Source of the DNA: an uncultured Prevotella sp.
Lineage (GTDB): Bacteria > Bacteroidota > Bacteroidia > Bacteroidales > Bacteroidaceae
NCBI GenBank assembly: GCA_937901345.1
Contig: CALCHM010000126.1
Span: 1-18,330, forward strand
Direction: 5' to 3'
DNA length: 18,330 nt
The notes below the pieces were generated by a model, which was not told where the DNA came from, searched no databases, and was given only the letters and a program-made list of their open reading frames with translations. Every line of letters starts with the position of its first letter. Position 1 is the stretch's first letter. Made by a program: the position numbers and the translations under genes. Positions 7,153-15,479 of the stretch are shown piece by piece.

Positions 7153-9255
7153 TCACTGCTGATACAACAGGTCCAAAAAGGCAATGCGCTGTGCCAACCA
7201 TTGCTTCAGCTGTTCCACGTCCTTGCGAATATCAAGTCGTCCGCCCTGCGAATTACGCCAGCGTTCCGCCTCTCTGACGTTTGCACCACTCTGCTCCAGG
7301 AGTTGCAGGTAGGCATCGAAGCGTTGCGCCAAGCGGTCGAGGTCGAAGTGCGTGCGACGCAGTTGACGGTAGCGTTCCGCCATTTGCTCGTTCCAACCGT
7401 CGGGGTTCAGTTTGTAGAGGCGCTCCATCAGCGTGCTTTGATGGCCCTCGCCAATAAGGTACTTTCGGTAGTCGCGATGCGCCTCGAGGCCGCTCGAATT
7501 TCCGTTCCAGTCGCGACCAAATGTGCCATCCAAGTCCCAGGGAATGGGCGTGAGTTGCGGATTAACTGCATAGTTTTGCGCTGCCCAATACATATTTTTT
7601 GCGGAATTGTCGGTAGCAAACAGGAGTTCGATAAACAAAGCGTAATCGCGCACGCTGGGCAAATCAAAATAGCGCGCCACGTCGGCACAGAAATCCGCAT
7701 CGCTCGAAGTGCAGACAAAGCGAATGGCGTCTAGCAGGGGTTGCCACTGCGCATCCTTCTTTGCCGAAGGTTCGGGATATTTGGCCTGCCAGCCTTCCCA
7801 CTCCTCGCTCTTGCTGTTGGGATTCCAGAGGGCATTTGCCCAACTGCGATTGCCGCCCCATTTTGTAGCAGTGCTCCACTGGTCCGCCTTGTAAAGCAGT
7901 CCGGCAATGCTGCCGTCCTTCGACTTCGCCAGTTGCAACTGCTTGCGGTCAATGCGTTCGCAAAGGTTATAGATGCCGTGGTACTTGCCATTTAGGAACA
8001 CCTCCACCATACGTCCGCGCGAAGCATGGTGCGCCGTCTTATCCTTCTTTCCGAAATGTGAGGCTGCTGAAAAGTCGTTCCAAAGGTCCATTGCCACACG
8101 ACTGCGCATACGAGCGCGGTCAATCGTCATCGCGTCGAGCACCCAGTAGTTGTCTGTGCGAAGGCCCAGGATGGAGCGATCAATCTTCTTGCCGTCGGCG
8201 CTCTTCAACTTAATACCCATGGAGCGCTTCTCGAAACGTGTGGTCCATTCGCCACGATTTCTCACCTGAATCGTATAGGTAGAATCGGCGTGGAGCGTAG
8301 CGTCGTGCACCGTCATCTGACCCTTGCCCCAATGGTTCTTACTGAAAGATTCCGCCGTAATTTCTACGATGGGCAGGAAGGTAAATTGAAGGTTGGCGCG
8401 CGCAATCGTGTCGCCATTTTGCACCACTGCGAGGCGGTGCGTATCGGCTCCGTTCACCGCTCCAAACGCTGCGCGACTATTGGTCTTGACAGCAGTTCCG
8501 TTTACAAAAAGTTGCGCGTCGGGAAAAGTGGTGCAAACCAACTTCAGCTCCACCTTCTTCCCTATCTGTGCTTCGGGCAGTGACAGGAGGTAGCGCTTGC
8601 TGCGTGCATCAAAAACGGGCGCTTTGCCATCAAGGGTGAAGTTGAACTGGTAGGTCTGCGTGCTGTAATAATTGCGCTGACTCGCTGTCGTAGGGTCGGG
8701 TTCGGGTGCCTTGAAAACAACGGGTTGCTTGTCAATCACCGAGACCTGCTTGCCCTTCTTGTCGTAGAGCACGAAGCGCTCGTTGCCCGTGGCGCTCTTC
8801 GTTTTATTGTTGTAAAGTCCGACGATGCGCGAGTCGCGGCGCACGTTGAGCAAATACTGGCTGTAAACGTTGGTGATAATGATGTGCGACGCTCCGGGAT
8901 AGATGCTCCACTGCGACGCCATGCCGTCCATCTCCTCGGTGAGCAACATGTAGCGGCGCGTCGCTGTGCGCTTGCCGTCGTGTGTCATGTAAAGTCCCGT
9001 CTCAGCGTGCTGAATGGAGTAGTAACCACTATTGAGTTTCGTGATGCGCCAAAGTGCATTCTTTGCATTTGTGTCGGCACTGTGCGTCAGCGCGAGGACG
9101 TCAGTTTTTGCCGGAACTACGGCACCATTAAGAAATTCTACACAGCGAATTTCATAGCATTCGCCCGAGCGCAATTCCACGCCCTGAGCGGAGGCAAAAA
9201 GCGAAAGGAGGAAACTAATGAGCGTGATGCTAAAAGAACGGAATGGAGTATGCAT
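7153..9255 (-). CDS. Secreted CotH kinase-family protein with N-terminal ricin-like region
   Basis: A 700-aa exported protein. Residues 1-23 are a signal peptide with a likely cut after ASA; no lipobox cysteine is seen. Residues about 27-165 resemble a ricin-type beta-trefoil or similar carbohydrate-binding module (YYSIQHAETGLYM, YSQYLLNVRRDSR). Residues about 290-690 carry the CotH core: IDRARMRSRVAMDLWNDF (378-395), VEVFLNGKYHGIYNLCERID, LLFATDNSAKNMYWA and PIPWDLDGTFGRDW (570-583). The DxD-type WDLDG motif matches the metal-binding site of the atypical kinase fold. Spore CotH proteins phosphorylate coat proteins; in Bacteroidota the target is unknown and is perhaps surface proteins or glycans. 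The start lies only 6 bp after the DUF4252 stop, so it is probably the last gene of the sigma-factor operon. Confidence 0.88.
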   Translation of the reverse strand: MHTPFRSFSITLISFLLSLFASAQGVELRSGECYEIRCVEFLNGAVVPAKTDVLALTHSADTNAKNALWRITKLNSGYYSIQHAETGLYMTHDGKRTATRRYMLLTEEMDGMASQWSIYPGASHIIITNVYSQYLLNVRRDSRIVGLYNNKTKSATGNERFVLYDKKGKQVSVIDKQPVVFKAPEPDPTTASQRNYYSTQTYQFNFTLDGKAPVFDARSKRYLLSLPEAQIGKKVELKLVCTTFPDAQLFVNGTAVKTNSRAAFGAVNGADTHRLAVVQNGDTIARANLQFTFLPIVEITAESFSKNHWGKGQMTVHDATLHADSTYTIQVRNRGEWTTRFEKRSMGIKLKSADGKKIDRSILGLRTDNYWVLDAMTIDRARMRSRVAMDLWNDFSAASHFGKKDKTAHHASRGRMVEVFLNGKYHGIYNLCERIDRKQLQLAKSKDGSIAGLLYKADQWSTATKWGGNRSWANALWNPNSKSEEWEGWQAKYPEPSAKKDAQWQPLLDAIRFVCTSSDADFCADVARYFDLPSVRDYALFIELLFATDNSAKNMYWAAQNYAVNPQLTPIPWDLDGTFGRDWNGNSSGLEAHRDYRKYLIGEGHQSTLMERLYKLNPDGWNEQMAERYRQLRRTHFDLDRLAQRFDAYLQLLEQSGANVREAERWRNSQGGRLDIRKDVEQLKQWLAQRIAFLDLLYQQ

Positions 9256-9261
9256 AGTGGG

Positions 9262-9807
9262 TTATAATTTTTTGTTGAGTTTGATAATGGTGCCGATGTC
9301 GTCGGTTGTGAGTTCGCCTGTCAGTTGCACGACACGCGAGCAATAATTATCGCGGAAGCGGAAGATGAGGAGTTCATTCAACTTGCGCCCTTTGCCACGG
9401 ATGCCAAAGACTATAATCTCGACATTGTCAACATTCAGTTGCATGAGCAATTCATAGTCCTTCATCTTGGAAACCGCTTCATAGTTGCCACGGATGGTGG
9501 CCGTCGTAGAACGGCTGTGCGTGTGCAATGCCAAGACGCTGCTCAGGCGGTCAACTACATGTTTAAACTCCCAGCGGTCGTTCTTCAGGAGTTGTTCGCG
9601 AGCGATAGCAAGCATTTCGCCAGAGACAAACGTGCGTTGCACTTTCTGATTGCCTGTCAAGTGGTCGAAGGAGAAACCTACCTTGGGTCTTGCCTCGCTA
9701 CGGGCAATGACTTGCGCCGTTGACACTGAGGAATGTGCCGTTGCAACTGAGGAAATAAGGGGACTGCAACAGATACTGCAGATTAATATTTTGAAGAAAG
9801 TGTTCAT
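9262..9807 (-). CDS. DUF4252 exported protein
   Basis: A 181-aa protein when started at the ATG 9805-9807. That start is chosen because it opens directly on a signal peptide (MNTFFKILICSICC through VATA), while a longer frame to 9963 merely translates the 9-bp repeats. The C-terminal half shows the DUF4252 pattern: DYELLMQLNVDNVEIIVFG, KLNELLIFRF and VVQLTGELTTDDI. DUF4252 proteins are small exported proteins of unknown function that in Bacteroidota are very often found next to ECF sigma and anti-sigma genes, as here. The leader contains a pyrimidine-rich coding-strand tract made by two direct 14-bp copies, in place of a Shine-Dalgarno site. It is followed after 6 bp by the CotH gene. Confidence 0.83.
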   Translation of the reverse strand: MNTFFKILICSICCSPLISSVATAHSSVSTAQVIARSEARPKVGFSFDHLTGNQKVQRTFVSGEMLAIAREQLLKNDRWEFKHVVDRLSSVLALHTHSRSTTATIRGNYEAVSKMKDYELLMQLNVDNVEIIVFGIRGKGRKLNELLIFRFRDNYCSRVVQLTGELTTDDIGTIIKLNKKL

Positions 9808-9812
9808 AATGG

Positions 9813-9846
9813 GAAATGAGAAAGGAGAAATGAGAAAGGAGAAAAG
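9813..9846. repeat. 14-bp direct repeat in the DUF4252 leader
   Basis: Two exact tandem copies of GAAATGAGAAAGGA (9813-9826 and 9827-9840) plus a partial third lie directly upstream of the DUF4252 start. On the coding strand this is a run of TTTCTCC-type pyrimidines. Copy number change here could tune translation. Confidence 0.7.
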
Positions 9847-9883
9847 TCTTGCGGTTTGGGGGTAATGGTTGGGGGAGGACTTT

Positions 9884-9952
9884 AAGGTCTCTAAAGTCAT
9901 TAATGTCTCTAAGGTCATTAAGGTCTCAAAAGTCATTAAGGTCTCTAAGGTC
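9884..9952. repeat. 9-bp tandem repeat array (aaggtctct/aaagtcatt type)
   Basis: Seven complete 9-bp units and a partial eighth follow one another without gaps: aaggtctct, aaagtcatt, aatgtctct, aaggtcatt, aaggtctca, aaagtcatt, aaggtctct, aaggtc. The units alternate tct and att endings, giving an 18-bp higher-order period. On the minus strand they translate as repeats of TLE and TLM, which explains a spurious extension of the DUF4252 frame. The same units recur near 14640, 14810, 15520 and 15645. Confidence 0.85.
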
Positions 9953-9976
9953 AAAACAAACAATCCGCATGGCAGT

Positions 9977-10011
9977 TGTACTCTGTACTCTGAAATCTAT
10001 ACTCTGTACGC
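9977..10011. repeat. 7-bp tandem repeat next to the anti-sigma gene end
   Basis: Five adjacent 7-bp units read tgtactc, tgtactc, tgaaatc, tatactc, tgtacgc and run into the stop codon of the anti-sigma gene. With the 9-bp and 14-bp arrays they fill most of the 203-bp gap between two genes of an otherwise compact operon. Confidence 0.7.
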
Positions 10012-10487
10012 TACTCGCAAGGTCCGCCTAAATCATCGTTGAGGTCGTCAAATGCCAGGGTGTTTGCTACAAAGAGAAGGGCATTTTCAACTTCCACTTC
10101 TGCAGTTTCTGCATTCTGGCATGTGTCTTCATAAACGGTGAGGGTGGGGGGGGCATAAAAGTCTAAAGCAAAGAATAATCCCGCCATTGATGCAGCAATG
10201 GCCGTGGCAAATGTCAGGCGCTTGAGCAGGAGTCGGGTAGGGGAGGAAGCGTTGGGCGTTTGCCAATCCGCTTCTTGTTCCAGACGTTTCAAGAGTCGGC
10301 GTTCAAATCCCTTGGGAGGCACAGCGGGAGCAGGCCTGCGGAGTTGTTGCAACAACCTTCCCTCTGCCTGCCATTCCTCGGGAGCATCGGGTGCAAGGAG
10401 CATCTCCAGAAGTTGTTTTTCTTCCATCAGGGAGGCATCGCCTGCATAATATTTGTTGCGGAGTTCTTCAACAGAAGGTGTGGTCAT
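10011..10487 (-). CDS. Putative anti-sigma factor, single membrane helix
   Basis: A 158-aa protein encoded directly after an ECF sigma gene, with the two overlapping in an ATGA. It has a charged, helical cytoplasmic part (residues 1-88), one membrane helix (about 91-112, LTFATAIAASMAGLFFALDF), and a short acidic outer tail. This matches the size and shape of small anti-sigma factors found with ECF sigma and DUF4252 genes in Bacteroidota. The HxxxCxxC zinc motif of ZAS anti-sigma proteins is absent. It would hold the sigma factor at the membrane until a signal arrives. The role is inferred from position and topology; sequence motifs alone do not identify it. Confidence 0.72.
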   Translation of the reverse strand: MTTPSVEELRNKYYAGDASLMEEKQLLEMLLAPDAPEEWQAEGRLLQQLRRPAPAVPPKGFERRLLKRLEQEADWQTPNASSPTRLLLKRLTFATAIAASMAGLFFALDFYAPPTLTVYEDTCQNAETAEVEVENALLFVANTLAFDDLNDDLGGPCE

Positions 10488-10969
10488 GATATAAAAGTTT
10501 TAAACTGTTCAACAATTTTCCGTCGCGTGCGGGAAAGGATTTGGCGCACGTTCGAAGGGGTTTCGCCCGTCACTTCACATATCTCGTCTATCGAGCATTC
10601 GCTTACGTGGCGCATGGTGATGATTTGTCGCATCTTGGGGGGTAGGTGTTGCAGAATGAAGCTCACCTTTTGTTCGTCATTCAATTGGGGTGGCGGTTCC
10701 GGGTTGGCAAGGCGCTCTTCGTAGGTCACCAACTCCGTTTCCTCCTGTCTTAGGCGCAAGCAGTCGATACAAGCATTGCGCAACATGCGCATGGCATAAC
10801 CCTCAGCATTTTCAAATGCCTCAAGGCGCTGACGGTCGCGCCAGAGTTTTACGAACGTTTCTTGCACCACATCCTCCGCATCTTGCGGGTTCTGAAGCAT
10901 GCTGAACGCCACTTGATAGAGATGTGGTGCAAGACGCATGAATTTATCTTCGAATTCTTGGGAAGTCAT
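10484..10969 (-). CDS. ECF-family RNA polymerase sigma-70 factor
   Basis: A 161-aa sigma factor with the two expected domains. Region 2 covers about residues 8-75 (FEDKFMRLAPHLYQVAFSML, DAEDVVQETFVKLWRD, then AEGYAMRMLRNACIDCLR). Region 4 covers about 105-155 (LQHLPPKMRQIITMRHV, CSIDEICEVTGETPSNVRQILSRTRRKI, a helix-turn-helix for the -35 element). Regions 1 and 3 are lacking, as in ECF members. It starts the minus-strand operon with the anti-sigma, DUF4252 and CotH genes. A candidate self-recognised promoter lies about 60-90 bp upstream. The likely regulon includes this operon, possibly also the outer-membrane gene beyond it. Confidence 0.93.
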   Translation of the reverse strand: MTSQEFEDKFMRLAPHLYQVAFSMLQNPQDAEDVVQETFVKLWRDRQRLEAFENAEGYAMRMLRNACIDCLRLRQEETELVTYEERLANPEPPPQLNDEQKVSFILQHLPPKMRQIITMRHVSECSIDEICEVTGETPSNVRQILSRTRRKIVEQFKTFIS

Positions 10970-11027
10970 GGGGAGTAAATGTGTGATAACGCTTTTTAAT
11001 GGGATTTCGGGAAAGTACTTTCTACCC

Positions 11028-11058
11028 TAATAACGGCAGGTACCTCGTTTTGTGACAA
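11028..11058 (-). promoter_or_regulatory. Candidate ECF-type promoter of the sigma operon
   Basis: Reading the minus strand toward the sigma gene, TTGTCACAAAACG (11058-11046) could be a -35 element and CGTTATTA (11035-11028) a -10 element, with a spacing suited to ECF recognition. The first resembles the GTAACAAA-type boxes I recall upstream of such loci in Bacteroidota. It would place the transcript start about 50 nt ahead of the start codon. This is pattern matching only. Confidence 0.4.
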
Positions 11059-11126
11059 CTTTTACAAACTTTTTTTTATCAGCAGTAAACTTTTTTGCTT
11101 GCAGCAGTCTTTTTTATAACAAAAGC

Positions 11127-11159
11127 AACTCCCCGCCACGCAAAGTGTAGCGGGGAGTT
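11127..11159 (-). terminator. Terminator hairpin after hsdR
   Basis: AACTCCCCGC (11127-11136) and GCGGGGAGTT (11150-11159) form a perfect GC-rich 10-bp stem with a 13-nt loop that contains a further CAC/GTG pairing. On the minus strand it lies about 32 bp after the hsdR stop and is followed by a moderately T-rich run (GCTTTTGTTAT). It separates hsdR from the sigma operon. Confidence 0.72.
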
Positions 11160-11191
11160 TCTGGATGTTACGCTGTTCCGTTTTCCGTTCC

Positions 11192-14100
11192 CTACCCATA
11201 ACTCACCGCATCCTCGGCGGCGGCGAGGTAGGTGTCGTCGTGGGCAGCGGAGTAGTGAAGGGGGAGGATGACGGTGTGAATATTGTCGATATAATTGGCC
11301 AGTGGCAACATGTATTCCAGGAAGCAAGCGTTCTGGTCGCAGAAGGGTTCTTCGTTCACCACGATGTCCTTGGTGATGTCACCGTTTTCGCAAACGTAGT
11401 TCACGATGGTGCTGAGAAATTCCTCCTGCTCATAGTTGAGTTCGTTGCCCGAGATGAAGGTGGAGAATTTCCGTAGCGCCACGTCCCTGTCAATGCCCAC
11501 CAAAGAGCGGATGAAGGCACCGATGTTGTTGGCACAAGGCATATTGATGGTCAGGTTGGAAAATTCCTCCTGAGTGCCGAGTTCGTGCCACAGGATGCGC
11601 TCCAACTCGTCAATATCCTTTTCCGTCAACTGCTCCAGACGGTTGATTTTTCGGAGCACCGGCAAGTCGCGGTGTGTAGCGAGGAAGTCGATGACGCGCT
11701 GCTTGTACGTCACTCTGGGCAACACCCCCACAGCCTCGCCATCGTCGGTGATGACGTCGTCAATATCGATGATGAACCAGCGCCCCGTGGTCTTGAGGAA
11801 CTGCATCAAGTCGCGCAACTCCTCGCGCACCTTTTCCAGCCACGCCATGCTCACGTTCTCCCACGCAGTCACCGACATTACTTCCTGTATCAGCGCCATC
11901 TTGGCCTGCACCTGTGGCAGCGTGGCTTTCTCGTCATAGAGGCGCTGAGCCACCTTCTGCACCTGGCTTATCTTTCTGCCGGCATTCATCTCCAGATTGA
12001 GCAATGCCAATTCGATGGTGAGCATCAGGGCATCAAACATCTTGGCGCTGGGCTCCATGGTATTCTTGGGCAAGAGCGGAGCGATGTCGCACTTCAAGGT
12101 CTGTACATCCTGGTCGGCGAGCGAAATCCAAGTTTCCTCCGTCTTGAAGCGGCTCACCACCTCCCACTTCATGCGCACCGAAATGTGGTTCTCGTCAAGC
12201 GTCTGCACCTGTTGTCGGAGCAGCAGTTTCAGCTCGTCGTGATAGTTGCGCATATAGTTGTCCTGCTGATGGTCGCCATGCTGCAGGTAGAAGGCTATTT
12301 CTGCCCTCAACCCGAAGATGCGCTCCGTGAGCGAAATGCTACTGCCCGCCACGTTGCCATCAGGATTCTTTTCGAAAAAGTCAAAGTTGCAGCACCAGTC
12401 GAAGATGTAGAAGCACTCCTTGTCCTTGCCCTCGCCAAAGATATTGGGCGAAAGGCGCGTGCCGCGACCAATCATTTGCATGAACTTGATGAGCGACTTG
12501 ACGGGTTTAAAGAACACCAGGTTGAGCACATCGGGCACATCGATACCCGTATCCAGCATGTCCACAGACACGGCCACCTGCGGATTCTTGTCGCGCACCT
12601 CCAGACGGTTGATGAGGTCCTGCGAGTAGGTCACGTAATTGTCTATCAACACACAGAAGTCGGGTCCGCACTCGGGATAAAGCACATTGAAGCGCTCCAC
12701 GATGAGTTCGGCATGGCGATGGTTGTAGGCAAAGATGATGCTCTTGCCCAGGCGCTCGCCATACTGCACCTTCAGACCGTTTTCCATCAGGTCCTGCAGC
12801 ACGGCATCGATGGTGCCCTCGTTGAAGATATAGCTGAATATCTCGCTACCGCTAATGTCGCGCACCTCTTCCTCGTACTCCCATACGGCTTCCATCTGCT
12901 GCTTCTCAGCCTCGCTCAGATTGCTGTACTTGATGCCCTCTTTCAGTATCATCGAACCGCGCTTCAGTCCGCGAAAGTTCACCAGATATCCCTCGCCCAC
13001 GGCGTCCTCCAGTTCGTAGGCAAAGTTGGGCACGCCCTGCTCCATCTCAAAGATGTCGTACGTGGACTTGTCCACCTCGTTGCGCGGAGTGGCGGTAAGT
13101 CCCACGAGCAGCGCATCGAAGTAATTGAACACGGCGCCATACTTGCCAAAGATGCTGCGGTGTGCCTCGTCGATGATGATGAGGTCAAAGCGACCCACGG
13201 AGAAGAGTTTCGCGTCCGTGTCGATATAGTTGATGATGGTTTGATACGTAGAGAAGGTGATGCGCGCCTGCATGTCCTTGTCGCCACCGTTTTCGCTCAG
13301 CACGCAGGTGGTGGCGTTGGGCAGGAGTTTCACAAAGTTCTTGTGCGCCTGATTCACCAGACTGATGCGGTCTGCCAGGAAGAGCACGTTCTTCACCCAC
13401 CCGTTGCGCATCAGCACGTCCACCATGGAGATAGACACGCGCGTCTTGCCCGTACCCGTGGCCATCACCAGCAGGGCGCGGCGGTGCTTCTTGTTCAGGT
13501 GTTCGCACACGGCCTTGATGGCCATCTTCTGATAGGCGCGGTCCGTGATGTGGTCCTTCACGCTGAAGTCGCTGATGTCTCGGCGCTCGCGCTGCTGAAT
13601 GAGCCACTCCAGGTCGCTGGCGGTGTGAAAACTGTACAGGCGGCGCGCTGGATAGCCCAGTCCGTCGATGATGTACGTCTCAAAACCGTTGGAGTAATAG
13701 ATTACGGGGCGCACACCATACTGGCGCTCCAGACAGTCAGCATAGAGTTCGGCCTGATGCTTGCCCTTGAGCGGACTCACGGAACTGCGCTTTGCCTCCA
13801 CCACCGCCAAGGGTTTGCCATTGCCACCAAAGAGCACATAGTCGGCAAAGCCCTCGCCCCCGGCATTGGGCATGCCCTGCACCTTCACCTCGATGCACGC
13901 ACGGAGGGGCTGGATGCAGCCCTCCACCTCGAGCACCTGCCAACCGGCTTCCTTCAGCATCAGGTCGATGTACATGCGGCGCGTTTCGGCCTCGCTCAGG
14001 TCGGTGGGCAACTGCTGCACGGGCGTTGGCGATTCGAGTGCCTCCTTGTTGGCAGCCTGCACCATGGCATCGTCCTCGCTCACCTTCACCACCGTGGGCA

Positions 14101-14539
14101 CCATCACGGGGCGTTCTACGACATTGGGCACGAGCGAACCGTCAAAGGGTCGCACCTCACTGACCATCTGCAACTTCAAGAGCACGGCGCCCACCAGGTT
14201 GTACAGATTGAGCAGCGCAAAGAAGGCCTCCCTGCGTGTCACCTTCACGGCATGCGCAGCATTGTTGCCCACCTTGCGGATGTAGTGTGCCGCCATCATC
14301 ACGCGCTCATCACCGATGAACGTGCGAAACTCCTCGCGGTTGAGCATCTCCACCAGCGTAGTGCGCTCGCCCAGGGCAATGTTCTTCATCTGGTAGAGTT
14401 CCCTCACCAGGTACTCCATCGCCCTTCTGGCGTTGAAGGCCGATGTCTCCGGGTCGCTCACCTGGTTCTCCTCCGTCGCTGCGCAGAAGCGGTGAAGGTC
14501 CGTAAGCCCCAAGGATTGTATGTAGTCAAAGTTGCGCAT
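11192..14539 (-). CDS. hsdR: Type I restriction enzyme R subunit (EcoEI-like)
   Basis: A 1115-aa motor and nuclease subunit of a type I restriction-modification enzyme. The N-terminus (about 1-125) is a DUF4145-like helical domain. Residues about 180-290 are the PD-(D/E)xK nuclease: D233 in FADYVLFGG, then VVEAK with E248 and K250, and the downstream QAELYADCL helix. The helicase follows: Walker A MATGTGKTR (359-367), DEAH (457-460), TAT (482-484), then LDTGIDVPD and QMIGRGTRLSP of motifs V and VI. The C-terminal part fits the EcoEI R family. All key residues appear intact. Restriction needs S and M subunits; hsdS lies upstream on the same strand but hsdM is not in the window. The start ATG at 14537-14539 opens directly on a plausible coding sequence, with repeat element 1 just upstream. 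It is GC-richer than hsdS. Confidence 0.95.
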   Translation of the reverse strand: MRNFDYIQSLGLTDLHRFCAATEENQVSDPETSAFNARRAMEYLVRELYQMKNIALGERTTLVEMLNREEFRTFIGDERVMMAAHYIRKVGNNAAHAVKVTRREAFFALLNLYNLVGAVLLKLQMVSEVRPFDGSLVPNVVERPVMVPTVVKVSEDDAMVQAANKEALESPTPVQQLPTDLSEAETRRMYIDLMLKEAGWQVLEVEGCIQPLRACIEVKVQGMPNAGGEGFADYVLFGGNGKPLAVVEAKRSSVSPLKGKHQAELYADCLERQYGVRPVIYYSNGFETYIIDGLGYPARRLYSFHTASDLEWLIQQRERRDISDFSVKDHITDRAYQKMAIKAVCEHLNKKHRRALLVMATGTGKTRVSISMVDVLMRNGWVKNVLFLADRISLVNQAHKNFVKLLPNATTCVLSENGGDKDMQARITFSTYQTIINYIDTDAKLFSVGRFDLIIIDEAHRSIFGKYGAVFNYFDALLVGLTATPRNEVDKSTYDIFEMEQGVPNFAYELEDAVGEGYLVNFRGLKRGSMILKEGIKYSNLSEAEKQQMEAVWEYEEEVRDISGSEIFSYIFNEGTIDAVLQDLMENGLKVQYGERLGKSIIFAYNHRHAELIVERFNVLYPECGPDFCVLIDNYVTYSQDLINRLEVRDKNPQVAVSVDMLDTGIDVPDVLNLVFFKPVKSLIKFMQMIGRGTRLSPNIFGEGKDKECFYIFDWCCNFDFFEKNPDGNVAGSSISLTERIFGLRAEIAFYLQHGDHQQDNYMRNYHDELKLLLRQQVQTLDENHISVRMKWEVVSRFKTEETWISLADQDVQTLKCDIAPLLPKNTMEPSAKMFDALMLTIELALLNLEMNAGRKISQVQKVAQRLYDEKATLPQVQAKMALIQEVMSVTAWENVSMAWLEKVREELRDLMQFLKTTGRWFIIDIDDVITDDGEAVGVLPRVTYKQRVIDFLATHRDLPVLRKINRLEQLTEKDIDELERILWHELGTQEEFSNLTINMPCANNIGAFIRSLVGIDRDVALRKFSTFISGNELNYEQEEFLSTIVNYVCENGDITKDIVVNEEPFCDQNACFLEYMLPLANYIDNIHTVILPLHYSAAHDDTYLAAAEDAVSYG

Positions 14540-14568
14540 AAGTGTTATTGTTTAATGTTAATGTTTGA

Positions 14569-14876
14569 CGCTTGTAATAAGGTCGGGCGCTTGTGGGTAA
14601 AGTCGGCGCTGGAAATAAGGTCGGCGCTTTGAAATAAGGTCTCTAAGGTCCTTAAGGTCTCTAAAGTCTCTAAGGTCGCGCCCTGTGCAGCGCGAATGCT
14701 CGCTTGAAAGCCAAAGTTAGTTCTCGCTTGAAGCCAAAGTTAATCCTCACTTGAAAGCCAAAGTTAATCCTCACTTAAATTTCAATGTTAGTTCCCGTCC
14801 CGCAGCGCCGACCTTAGAGACCTTAAAGACCTTAGAGACTTTAAAGACCTTATTATTAGGCGCCGACCTTAAAGGC
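14569..14876. repeat. Composite inverted-repeat element 1 (between hsdR and the four-helix-bundle gene)
   Basis: Two arms made of aaggtctct-type units face each other: 14633-14678 and 14809-14854, with 40 of 46 bases matching when one is reversed and complemented. The left side carries extra units of the form aataaggtcggcgct; the right arm continues to aggcgccgacctt. Between the arms lie a GC-rich block (ccctgtgcagcgcgaa, 14681-14696) and a 24-bp tandem repeat. The same plan is found again in element 2 on the other side of the four-helix-bundle gene. The element fills the whole gap; I see no gene in it. RNA made from it would fold into a long hairpin. Confidence 0.8.
14699..14793. repeat. 24-bp tandem repeat in the centre of element 1
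   Basis: Four adjacent units start with ctcgcttg or ctcacttg and contain ccaaagttag or ccaaagttaat: 14699-14722, 14723-14745 (one base short), 14746-14769 and 14770-14793 (most diverged). Element 2 has two similar but shorter units that also start with ctcgc. Confidence 0.78.
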
Positions 14877-15425
14877 TTAATACCCGCGCTTCTGCCTCCT
14901 CACCCGCATCATGCGCTCGCTGAAGCCGCCATCGTTTACGAAGTCGTCGGCCAGGCGCTGAATTTGCTTGTGCAGCAGGTAGTCAGCCTGCTTGAGCAGC
15001 ACAATCGCCATGTTGGCAATCGTTTCGGGCGGACGCGTACGCGCTATTTCCATAAAGTACGCGCCATCGTTGTGCTCACGTCCCAGTCGTCGCATCGTTT
15101 CCAGTTCGGTGCTACCCTCTTCCCATTGGCGCAGGTGGCGTGTCTTCAGGTAGTCCTCAAAGTCCTCATGCAACTCGTGCAGACTGGCTTTCGCCACATT
15201 CAGCAACTTCAGCTCCGTCTTTGCCGAGGTGGTCGATGCCATACACCCTTCCACAATGTTCTGCTTGCCCGACCGCGCCGCCTGCACCATCTGGTCCACC
15301 GTGCGGTCGCCCTTTTGCAAGTACTGCTCGCAAAAGTAGAACGTCAGCTGAAAGATAGCATCCGCCTTCTGGTAGCTCAACAATTTCTTGTAATTGCCAC
15401 GACTAGGAATGAGCGTTTCCGGCAT
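14877..15425 (-). CDS. Four-helix-bundle protein (TIGR04258-like) inside the type I restriction locus
   Basis: A 182-aa all-helical protein. It shows the pattern of the S23/four-helix-bundle superfamily: LLSYQKADAIFQLTFYFCEQYL (first helix), DRTVDQMVQAARSGKQNIVEG (the strongly conserved second helix), then SAKTELKLLNVAKASLHELHEDFEDYL (third helix). The later part (ETIANMAIVLLKQADYLLHKQI) is the extra suffix that marks TIGR04258 as I remember it. No enzymatic motif is visible. Relatives are found in rRNA intervening sequences and as accessory proteins of diversity-generating retroelements, but no reverse transcriptase is present here. The gene lies on the hsdR strand and is bracketed by two similar inverted-repeat elements, so it may behave as a cassette. 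Its effect on restriction is unknown. Confidence 0.85.
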   Translation of the reverse strand: MPETLIPSRGNYKKLLSYQKADAIFQLTFYFCEQYLQKGDRTVDQMVQAARSGKQNIVEGCMASTTSAKTELKLLNVAKASLHELHEDFEDYLKTRHLRQWEEGSTELETMRRLGREHNDGAYFMEIARTRPPETIANMAIVLLKQADYLLHKQIQRLADDFVNDGGFSERMMRVRRQKRGY

Positions 15426-15479
15426 AATAGTAAGAATATTTAAAATGGTTAATAATGTGATTGTTTATTTAAAGTTAAA

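Noticed and set aside
9808..9963. N-terminal extension of the DUF4252 protein
   Set aside because: The extra residues are a translation of the 9-bp and 14-bp repeats; the internal ATG at 9805-9807 starts a normal signal peptide.
11585..14632. A 1015-codon open frame on the plus strand opposite hsdR
   Set aside because: It is antisense to a full and motif-complete hsdR. Its predicted protein is rich in His, Leu and Val without recognisable domains, as expected for the shadow of a GC-rich gene.
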